A stretch of DNA of 64,000 nt from Pomphorhynchus laevis (lineage: Eukaryota > Acanthocephala > Palaeacanthocephala > Echinorhynchida > Pomphorhynchidae). Where the stretch lies: NCBI GenBank assembly GCA_012934845.2, contig WNNJ02002083.1:62001-126000 (forward strand). Direction: 5' to 3'. The notes under the pieces were generated by a model that was not told where the DNA came from, searched no databases, and was given only the letters and a program-made list of their open reading frames with translations. This document shows, one piece after another, positions 50,007 through 61,400 of this stretch; position 1 is the stretch's first letter; every line of letters begins with the position of its first letter. Both the position numbers and the translations under genes were made by a program.

Positions 50007-51946
50007 CGATTTCAATGCATCATTTCAATCTGATGGAGGACCACCATTTTTATCGTCAATATAGTGCATGCTGAGGGACGAAACAACGATGACATAGGAA
50101 TGTCATCTGATGTGTCCCGCCCTGTGGATTTATCTGGACAGCATGCTTTATGTCGTAATGCGACCTGATAGCTGAAGCTATTATGTAGCCAGCCAAAACA
50201 CAAGTTAGTCGAAGAGGTCCGGAAATATCTTACTAAAATGAAACTCAACCGACTACCAACAAGACGATTTCAATGCATCATTTCAATCTGATGGAGGACC
50301 AACATGTTTTCGTCAATATAGGGCCTGCTGAAGGACGAAACAACGATGATCCAGTGACGTCCACTGATAAGTCTTGCCTTGTGGAGTTGTCTGGAAAGCA
50401 TGCTTTATGTCGATATGCGACGTGATAGCTGACGCTTTAGTTAGCCAGCAAAAATACAAGTTAGTCAAAGAGGTCCGGAAATATCTCTCTAAAATGAAGT
50501 TCAACCGACTACCAACAAGACGATTTCAATGCATTATTGTAATCTGATGGAGGACCACCATGTTTATCGTCAATATCGTGCATGCTGAGGGACGAAACAA
50601 CGATGATACAGGGACGTCCACTAATGAGTTCCGCCCTGTAGAGTTGTCTGGACAGCATGCTTTATGTCGTAATGCGACCTGATGGCTGAAGCCATTATGT
50701 AGCCAGCTAAAAAACATGTTAGTCGAACAGATCCGGAAATATCTAACCAAAATGAAATTCAACCGACTACCAACAAAACGATTTCAATGCATCATTTCAA
50801 TCTGATAAAGGACCACCATGTTTATCGTCAATATAGTGCATGCTGAGGGACGAAACAACGATGATACATGGACGTCCACTGATGAGTTCTGCCTTGTGGA
50901 GTTGTTTGGACAGCATGCTTAATGTCATCAATCGATTAAATAGCTGAAGCTATTATGTAGCCAGCTAAAATACAAGTTAGTCGAAAAGGTCTGGAAATAT
51001 CTCTTTTACATGAAATTCAACCTATTACCAACAAGACGATTTCAATGCATCATTTCAATCTGATGGAGGACCACCATTTTTATCGTCAATATAGTGCATG
51101 CTGAGGGACGAAACAACGATGATACAGGGACGTCCACTGATGAGTCCCGACTTGTGGAGTTGTCTGGACAGCATGCTATATGTCGTAATGCGACCTGATG
51201 ACTGAAGCTATTATGTTGCCAGCTAAAATACAAGTTCATCGAACAGATCCAGAAATATCTCACCAAAATGAAATTCAATCGACTACCAACAAATATCGTA
51301 ATTCGACCTGATAGCTGAAGCTATTATGTTGCCAGCCAAAATAAAGCTAGTCGAAGAGGCTCGAAAATATCTCACTAAAATGAAACTCAACCGACTTAAT
51401 AAGACGATTTCAATGCATCATTTCAATCTGATGGAGGACCATATGTTTATCGTCAATATAGTGCATGCTGAGAAACGAAACAACGATGACATGGGAACGT
51501 CCACTGCTGTGTCTCGCCCTGTGGATTTATTTGCACTGCATCCTTTATGTCGTAATGCGACCTGATAGCTAAAACTATTGTGTAGCCAGCACAAATACAA
51601 GTTAGTCGAAGAGGCTCGGAAATATCTCACTAAAATGAAACTCAACCGACTACCAATAAGACGATTTCAATGCATCTTTCCAAACTGATGGAAAACCACC
51701 ATGTTTATCGTCAATATAGTGCATGCTGAGGGATGAAACAACGATGATACAGTTAGGTCAACTGATGAGTCTTGCCCTGTGGAGTTGTCTGGACAGCATG
51801 CTTTATGTCGTAATGCGACCTGATAGCTAAAGCTATTATGTAGCCAGCTAAAATACAAGTTAGTCGAAGAGGTCCGGAAATATCTTACTAACATGAAATT
51901 CAACCGACTACCAACAAGACGATTTCAATGCATCATTTCAATTTTA
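50007..51946 (+). repeat. B, D, M4, C, A units with a truncated unit
   Basis: After an M1-M2 pair, a B unit at 50,007 sits where the cassette has D. D (50.27 kb), M4 (50.52 kb) and C (50.8 kb) then follow, so this is a cassette variant with one extra B unit. An A unit with an intact hammerhead-like core lies at 51.1 kb and a truncated unit at 51.29 kb. The GAAACTCAACCG-type units at 51.4-51.7 kb recur near 52.6-52.75 kb, about four units later (private CTACCAATAAGACG and TGCATCTTTC). Confidence 0.85.
51289..51414 (+). repeat. truncated satellite unit (138 bp missing)
   Basis: CGATTTC marks at 51,037 and 51,415 are 378 bp apart where two units should give 516, so 138 bp are missing. The sequence passes from CTACCAACAA directly to ATATCGTAATTCGACCTG. 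The lost part is the left half of a unit: the CGATTTCAATGC start, both GCATGC sites and the entire 81-base dyad module. The right half of the unit is kept. Confidence 0.85.
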
Positions 51947-54900
51947 TAGAGAGCCACTATGTTTATCGTCACTATAGTGCATGCTGAGAAACGAAACAAC
52001 GATGATACAGTTACGTTAACCGATGATTCGCGCCCTGTGAAGTTTTTGGACAGCATGCTTTATGTCATGATGCGACCTAATTGCTGAAGCTATTATGTAG
52101 CCAGCTAAAATACAAGTTAGTTGAAGACGTCCGGAAATATCTTACAAACATGAAATTTAACCGAATACCAACAAGACGATCTCAATGCATCACTTCCATC
52201 TGATATAGGACCACCATGTTTATAGTCAAAGTAGTGCATGCTGAGGGACGAAAAACGATGTTACATTGACGTCCGCTTATGAGTTCCGCCCTCTTACGTT
52301 GTCGTGACAGCATGCTCTCTGTCTTAATGCGGCCTAATAGCTGAAGCTTTTATGTAGCCAGCTAGAATACAAGTTAGTCAAAGCCGTTTAAAAATATCTC
52401 ACTAAAATGAAATTTAACCGACTACCAACCTGACGATTTCAATGCATCATTTCAATCTGATGGAGGATCACTATGTTTATCGTCAATATAGTGCATGCTG
52501 AGCGACAAAACAACGATGACATAAGAATGTCCGCTTATGTGTCCCGCCCTGTGGATTTATATGGACAGCATGCTTTATGTCGTAATGCGACCTGGTAGCT
52601 GAAACTATTATGTAGCCAGCACAAATACAAGTTAGTCGAAGAGGCTCGGAAATATCTCACAAAAATGAAACTCAACCGACTACCAATAAGACGATTTCAA
52701 TGCATCTTTCAAAACTGATGGAATACCACCATGTTTATCGTCAATATAGTGCATGCTGAGGGACGAAACCACGATGATACAGTTAAGTCCACTGATGAGT
52801 CTTGCCCTGTGGAGTTGTCTAGACAGCATGCTTTATGTCGTAATGCGACGTGATAGCTGAAGCTTTTATGTAGCCAGCTAAAATACAAGTTAGTCGAAGA
52901 GGTCTGGAAATATCTCCCTTAAATGAAATTGAACCGACTACCAACAAGACGATTTCAATGCATCATTTTAATCTGATGGAGGATTACCATGTTTATTGTC
53001 AATACAGTCCATGCTGAGGGACGAAACAACGATAACATCGGAACGTCCACTGATGTGTCCCGCCTTGTGGATTAATCTGGACAGCATGCTTTATGTCGTA
53101 ATGCGACCCGATTGCTGAAGCTATTATGTAGCCAGCTAAAATACAAGTTAGTCGAAGAGGTCCGGAAATTTCTTACTAACATGAAATTCAACCGACTACC
53201 AACAAGACGATTTCAATGCATCATTTTAATTTGATAGAGAACCACCATGTTTATCGTCAATATAGTGCATGCTGAGGAACGAAACAACGATGATACAGTG
53301 ACGTCCTCTGATTATTTGCGCCCTGTAAAGTTGTTTGGACAGCATGCTTTATGTCATGATGCGACCTAATTGCTGAAGCTGTTATGTAGCCGGCTAAAAT
53401 ACAAGTTAGTTAAAACGTCCGGAAATATCTTACAAACATGAAATTTAACCGACTACCAACAAGACGATTTCAATGCATCATTTCAATCTGATGGAGGAAC
53501 ACCATGATTATCGTCAAAAGAGTGCATGCTGAGGGACGAAACAACGATGATACAGGGACGTCTTATAATGAGTCCTGCCCTGTTAAAATGTCTGGAGAGC
53601 ATGCTCTATGTCGTATTGCGACCTAATAGCTGAAGCTATTATGTCTGCAGCTTTAATACAAGTTAGTCGAAGCGGTCTCGAAATATCTCACTAAAATGAA
53701 ATTTAACCGACTACCAACAAGACGATTTCAATGCATCCTTTAAATCTGATGGAGGACCACCATGTTTATAATCAATATAGTACATGCTGAAGGACGAAAC
53801 AACGATGATACAGGTTAGTCTACTAATCAGGTTCGCTTTGTTTTGTTGTCTGGACAGCATGCTTGATGTCGTAATGCGACCTTATAGCTGGAGCTTTTAT
53901 GTAGCCGGCTAAATACAAGTTAGTCGAAGCGGTCCGGAAATATCTCACAAAAATGAAATTCAACCGACAACCATCAAGACCATTTCAATGCATCATTTCA
54001 ATCTGATGGAGAACCACCATGTTTATCGTCAATATAGTGCATGCTGAGGGACGAAACAACGATGACATGGGAACGTCCACTGATGTGTCTCGCCCTGTGG
54101 ATTTATCTGCACAGCATGCTTCATGTCGTAATGCGACCTGATAGATGAAACTATTAGGTAGCCAGCCAAAATACAAGTTAGTCGAAGAGGCTCGGAAATA
54201 TCTCACTAAAATGAAACTCAACCGACTACCAACAAGACGATTTCAATGCATCATTCCAATCTGATGGAAAACCACCATGTTTTTCGTCAATATAGTGCAT
54301 GCTGGTAGACGAAACAACGATGATACAGGGACGTCCACTGTTGAGTATTGCCCTGTGGAGTTTTCTGGAGAGCATGCTTTATGTCGTAATGCGACCTGAT
54401 AGCTAAAGCTGTTATGTAGCCAGCTAAAATACAAGTTAGTCGAAGAGGCTCGGAAATATCTCACTAAAATGAAACTCATCCGACTACCAACAAGACGATT
54501 TCAATGCATCATTCCAATCTGATGGAAAACCATAATGTTTATCGTCAATATATTGCATGCTGAGCGACGAAACAACGATGATACAGGGACGTCCACTGAT
54601 GAGTATTGCCCTGTGGAGTTGTCTGGACAGCATGCTTTATGTCGTAATGCGACCTGATAGCTTAAGCTATTATATAGCCAGCTAAAATACAAGTTTGTCG
54701 TAGAGGTCCGGAAATATCTCACAAAAATGAAATTTAACTGACTACCAACAAGACGATTTTAATGCATCATTTCAATCTGATGGAGGACCATGTTTATAGT
54801 CAATATAGTGCATGCTGAAGGACAAAACAACGATGATACAGGGACGTCTACTGATGGGTTATGCCCTGTGGAGTTGTCTGGACAGCACGCTTTATGTCGT

Positions 54901-57900
54901 AATGCGACGTGATAGCTGAAGCTATTGTGTAGCCAGCTAAAATACAAGTTAGTCGAAGAGGTCCAGAAATATCTCTCTAAAATGAAATTCAACCGACTAC
55001 CAACAACACGATTTAAATGCATCATTTCAATCTGATGACGGCCCACCATGTTTATCGTCAATATAGTGCATGCTAAGGGACGAAACAACGATGACATAGG
55101 AACGTTTACTGATGTGTCCCGCCATGTGGATTTATCTGCACAGCATGCTTTATGTCGTAATGCGACCTGATAGCTGAAGCTAATATGTTGCCAGCCAAAA
55201 TAAAGTTAGTCGAAGAGGCTTTGAAATATCTCACTAAAATAAAACTCAACCAACTACCAACAAGACGATTTCAATGCATCATTTCAATATTATGGAGGAC
55301 CACCATGTTTATCGTCAATATAATGCATGCTGAGGGACGAAACAACGATGACATGGGAACGTCCACTGATGTGTCTCGCTTTGTAAATTTATCTGCACAG
55401 CATGCTTTATGTCGTAATGCGACCTGATAGCTAAAACTATTATGTAGCACGCCAAAATACAAGTTAGTCGAAGAGGCTCGGAAATATCTCACTAAAATGA
55501 AACTCAACCGACTACCAACAAGACGAATTCAATGCATCATTCTAATCTTATAGAAAACCACCATGTTTATCGTTAATATAGTGCATGCAGAGGGACGAAA
55601 CAACGATGATACAGGGACGTCCACTGATGAGTCTTGCCCTGTGGAGTTGTCTCGACAGCATGCATTATGTCGTAATGCGACCTGATTGCTTAAGCTATTA
55701 TGTAGCCAGCTAAAATACAAGTAAGTCAAAGAGGTCCGGAAATATCTTACTAACATAAAATTTAACCGACTACCAACAAGACGATTTCAATGCATCATTT
55801 TAATTTTATTGAGAACCACCATGTTTATCGTCAAAATAGTGCATGCTGAGGGACGAAACAACGATGATACAGTGACGTCCACTGATGATTCGCGCCCTGT
55901 GAAGTTGTTTGGACAGCATGCTATATGTCATGATGCGACCTAATTGCTGAAGCTATTATGTAGCCAGCTTAAATACAAGTTAGTTGACGACGTCCGGAAA
56001 TATCTTACAAACATGAAATTCAACCGACTACCAACAAGACGATTACAATGCATCACTTCCATCTGATGGAGAACCACCATGATTATAGTCAAATAAGTGC
56101 ATGCTGAGGGACGAAACAACGATGATACAGGGACGTCCGCTTTTAAGTTCGGCCCTGTTTCGTTGTCGTGACAGCATGCTCTCTGTGGTAATGCGGCCTA
56201 ATAGCTAAAGCTTTTATGTAGCCAGCTAGAATACAAGTTAGTCAAAGCGGTCCGGAAATATCACACTAAAATGAAATTTAACCGACTACCAACAAGACGA
56301 TTTCAATGCATCATTTCAATCTGATAAAGGACCACCATGTTTATCGTCAATATAGTGCATGCTGAGGGACGAAACAACGATGATAAATGGACGTCATCTA
56401 ATCAGGTTCGCTCCGTTTTGTTGTCTGGACAGCATGCTTTATGTCGTAATGCGACCTTATATCTGAAGCTATAATGTAGCCGGTTTAATACAAGTTAGTC
56501 GAAGCAGTCCGGAAATATCTCACAAAAATGAAATTTAACCGACTACCAACAAGACGATTTTAATGCATCATTTCAATCTAATGGAGGACCACCATGTTTA
56601 TAGTCAATATAGTGCATGCTGAAGGACGAAACAACGATGATACAGAGACGTCTACTATTGGGTTCCGCCCTGTGGAGTTGTCTGGACAGCATGCTTTATG
56701 TCGTTATGCGACGTGATAGCTGAGGCTGCTATGTAGCCAGCCAAAATACAAGTTAGTCGAAGAGGTCCAGAAATATCTCTCTAAAATGAACTTCAACCGA
56801 CTACCAACTAAACGATTTCAATGCATCAATTCAATCTGATGACGGACCACCATGTTTATCGTCAATATAGTGCATGCTAAGGGACGATACAACGATGACA
56901 TAGGAACGTCCACTGATGTGTCCCGCACTGTGGATTTATTTGCACAGCATGCTTTATGTCGTAATGCGACCTGTTTGCTGAAGCTATTATGTTGTTAGCC
57001 AAAATTAAGTTAGTCGAAGAGGCTCGGAAATATCTCACTTAAATGAAAGTCAACTGACTACCAACAAGACGATTTCAATGCATCATTTCAATCTGATTTA
57101 GGACCACTATGTTTATCGTCAATATAGTGCATGCTGAGGGACAAAACAACGATGACATGGGAACGTTCACTGATGTGTCTTGCCATGTGGATTTATCTGC
57201 ACAGCATGCTTTATGTCGTAATGCGACCTGATAGCTGAAACTATTATGTAGCCAGCCAAAATACAAGTTAGTCGAAGAGGTCCGGAAATATCTTACAAAC
57301 ATGAAATTCAACTGACTACTTACAAGACGATTTCAATGCATCATTGTAATTTTATAGAAAACCGCCATGTTTATCGTCAATATAGTGCATGCTGAGGGAC
57401 GAAACAACGATGATACAGTGACGTCCACTGATGATTCGCGCCCTGTGAAGTTGTTTGGACTGCATGCTTTATGTCATGATGCGACTTAATTGCTGAAGCT
57501 ATTATGTAGCCAGCTAAAATACAAGTTAGTTGAAGACGTCCAGAAATATCTTACAAACATGAAATTTAACCGACTACCAACAAAACGATTTCAATACATC
57601 ACTTCCATCTGATGGAAGACCACCATGTTTATAGTCAAAAGAGTACATGCTGAGGGACGAAACAACGATGATACAGTGACGTTCGCTTATGAGTTACGCC
57701 CTGTTTCGTTGTCGTGACAGCATGCTCTCTGTCGTAATGCGGCCTAATAGCTGAAGCTTTTATGTAGCCAGCCAAAATACAGTTAGTCGAAGAGGCTCAA
57801 AAATATCTCACTAAAATAAAACTCAACCGACTACCAAAAAGACGAATTCAATGCATCATTTCAATCTGATGGAGGACCACCATGTTTATCGTCAATATAG

Positions 57901-58450
57901 TGCATGCTGAGGGACGAAACAACGATGACATGGGAACGTCCACTGATGTGTCTCGCTTTGTGGATTTATCTGCACAGCATGCTTTATGTCGTAATGCGAC
58001 CTGATAGCCAAAATACAAGTTAGTCAAAGCGGTCCGGAAATATATCACTAAAATGAAATCAAACCGACTACCAACAAGACGATTACAATGCATCATTTCA
58101 ATCTGATAAAGGACCACCATGTTTATCGTTAATATATTGCATGCTGAGGGACGAAACAACGATGATACAGTGACGTCTACTGATGATTCGCGCCCTGTGA
58201 AGTTGTTTAGACATCATGCTTTATGTCATGATGCGACCTAATAGCTGGAACTATTATGTAGCCAGCTAAAATACAAGTTAGTTGAAGACGTCCGGAAATA
58301 TATTACAAACATGAAATTCAACCGACTACCAACAAGACGATTTCAATGCATTACTTCGATCTGATTGAGGACCACCATGTTTATCGTCAAAAGAGTGCAT
58401 GCTGAGGGACGAAAACGCGATGATACAGGGACGTCCGATTCTGAGTCCCG
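51947..58450 (+). repeat. G-H rich zone with A, E- and B-like units
   Basis: About 25 units. G units (GATTCGCGCCCTGTG, GACGTCCGGAAATATC) recur near 52.0, 53.3, 55.85, 57.4 and 58.15 kb. H units (TTCGTTGTCGTGACAGC or close) follow near 52.3, 56.15, 57.7 and 58.45 kb. Between them lie A-like units with GAAGAGGCTCGG and B-like units with GACATGGGAACGTCC. H lacks the GTTGTCTGGAC element and G lacks the GTCCC stem, so this zone has few intact dyad modules. A unit at 58.0 kb has a 21-bp internal deletion. Confidence 0.85.
58000..58020 (+). repeat. 21-bp internal deletion in a unit
   Basis: The usual run from CTGATAGCTGAAG to TAGCCAGCCAAAATAC is shortened to CTGATAGCCAAAATAC. This removes 21 bases, including the second half of the TAGCTGAAGCTA dyad. 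The bases AGC/TAG present at both ends of the lost part would allow a slippage or short-homology deletion. Confidence 0.75.
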
Positions 58451-61400
58451 CTCTGTTTCGTTGTCGTGGACAGCATGCTTTATGTCGTAATGCGACCTGA
58501 TAGCTGAAGCTATTATGTAGCCAGCTAAAATACAAGTTAGTCGAAGAGGTCCGGAAATATCTCACTAAAATGAAATTCAACCGACTACCAACAAGACGAT
58601 TTCAATGCATCATTTCGATCTGATGGTTGACCACTATGTTGATCGTAAAAGAGTGCATGCTGAGGGACGAAACAACGATGATACAGGGACGTCCACTGAT
58701 GATTCCCGCCCTGTGAGTTGTATGGACAGCATGCTTTATGTCGTAATGCAACCTGATAGCTAAAGCTATTATGTAGCCAGCTAAAATACAAGTTAGTCGA
58801 AGAGGTCCGGAAATATCTTACTAAATGAAATTCAACCGACTACCAACAAGACGATTTCAATGCATCATTTCAATCTGATGGAGGACCACCATGTTTATCG
58901 TCAATATAGTGCATGCTGAAGGACGAAACAACGATGATACAGGGACGTCCACTGATGAGTCCTGCCTTGTGGAGTTGTCTAGACAGCATGCCTTATGTCG
59001 TAATGCGACGTGATAGCTGAAGCTATTATGTAGCCACCTGAAATACAAGTTATTCGAAGAGGTCCGGAAATATCTAACTAAAATAAAATTCAACCGACTA
59101 CCAACAAGACGATTTCAATGCATCATTTCAATCTGATGGAAGACCTCTATGTTTATCGTAACTATAGTACATGCTGAGGGACGAAACAACGATGATACAA
59201 GGTCGTCCACTGATGAGTCCCGCCCTTTAAAGTTTTCTGGACAGCATGCTTTATGTCGTAATGCGACCTGATAGCTGAAGCTGATTTGTAGCCAGCTAAA
59301 ATACAAGTTATTCGAAGAGGTCCGAAAATATCTAACTAAAATAAAATTCAACCGACTTCCAACAAGACGATTTCAATGCATCGGTTCAATCTTATGGAGG
59401 ACCAATATGTATATCGTCACTATAGTGCATGCTGAGGGACGAAACAACGATTATGCATGGACGTCCTCTGATGAGTCCCGCCTGTGGAGTTGTCTGGACA
59501 GCACGCTTTATGTCGTAATGCGACCTTATAGCTGAAGCTATTATGTAGCCAGCTAAAATACAAGTTATTCGGAGAGGTCCGGAAATATCTAACTAAAATA
59601 AAATTCAACCGACTTCCAACAAGACGATTTCAATGCATTATTTCAATCTTATGGAGGACCAATATGTTTTTCGTCACTATATTGCATGCTGAGGGACGAA
59701 ACAACGATTATGCATGGACGTCCTCTGATGAGTCCCGCCTTGTGGAGTTGTCTGGACAGCATGCTTTATGTCGTAATGCGACCTGATAGCTGAAGATATT
59801 ATGTAGTCAGCTAAAATACAAGTTAGTCGAAGAGGTCCGGAAATATCTCACTAAAATGAAATTCAACCGACTACCAACAAGACGATTTCTATGCATAATT
59901 TCAATCTGATGGATAACCACCATGTGTTTCGTCAATATAGTGCATGCTGTGGGACGAAGCAAAGATGATACAGGGACGTGCACTGATGAGTTTTGCCGTT
60001 TGGATTAGTCTGGACAGCATCTTTATGTCGTAATGCAACCTGATAGCTGAAGCTGTTATGTAGCCAGCTAAATTACAAGTTAGTCGCAGCGGTCTGGAAA
60101 TATCTCCCCAAATTGAAATTCAATTGACTACCAATAAGACGACTTCAATGCATTATTTAAATCTGATGGAGGACCACCATGTTTATTATCGTCAATAAAG
60201 TACATGCTGAGGTACGAAACAACGATGGTAAAGGAAAGTCTACTGATGAGTTCCGTTTTGTGGAGTATTCTCTACAGCATGCTTTTTGTCGTAATGCGAA
60301 CTAATAGCTCACACTATTATGTCGGCAGCTAAAATACAAGTTAGTCGAAGCGGTCTCGAAATATCTCACTAAAATGAAATTCAATTGACTACCAACAAGA
60401 CGATTTCAATGCATCATTTTAATCTGATGGAGGACCACCATGTTTATAATCAATATAGTATATGCTGATGGACGAAACAGCGATGATACAGAAAAGTCTA
60501 CTGATGAGCTCCGTTCTGTGGAGTTGTCTGGACAGCATGCTTTATGTCGTAATGCGACCTGATAGCTAAAGCTTTTTTGTAGCAAGCTAAAATACAAGTT
60601 AGTCGAAGAGGTCTGGAAATATCTCACTAAAATTGAATTCAACTGACTACCAACTAGACGATTTCAATCCATCATTTTAATCTGATGGAGGACCACCATG
60701 TTGCCTCGTCAAAAGAGTGCATGCCTAGGGACGAAACAACGATGATACATAAACGTCCACTGATGAGTCCCTCCCTGTGGAGTTGTTTGGACAGCATGCT
60801 TTATGTCATGAAGCGATTTAATAGCTGAAGCTATTATGTAGCCAGCTAAAATACAAGTTAGTCGAAGAGGTCTAAAAATATCTCACTAACATGAAATTCA
60901 ACCGACTACCAACAAGACGATTTCAATGCATCATTTCAATCTGATGGAGGACCACCATGTTTATCGTTAATATAGTGCATGCTGAAGGACGAAACAACGA
61001 TGATACATGGACGTCCACTGATGAGTCCCGCCTGTGGAGTTGTCTGGACAGCACGCTTTATGTCGTAATGCGACCTTATAGCTGAAGCTATTATGTAGCC
61101 AGCTAAAATACAAGTTATTCGAAGAGGTCCGGAAATATCCTACTAAAATAAAATTCAACCGACTACCAACAAAACGATTTCAATGCATCATTTCAATCTG
61201 ATGGAGGACCACTGTTTATCGTCAATAGAGTGCATGCTGAGGAACGAAACAACGATGATACATGGACGTCAACTGATGAGTCCTGCCCTGTGGAGTTGTT
61301 TGGACAGCATGCTTTATGTCATGAAGCGACCTAATAGCTGAAGCTATTCTGTAGCCAGCTTAAATACAAGTTAGTCGAAGAAGTCTGGACATATCTCACT

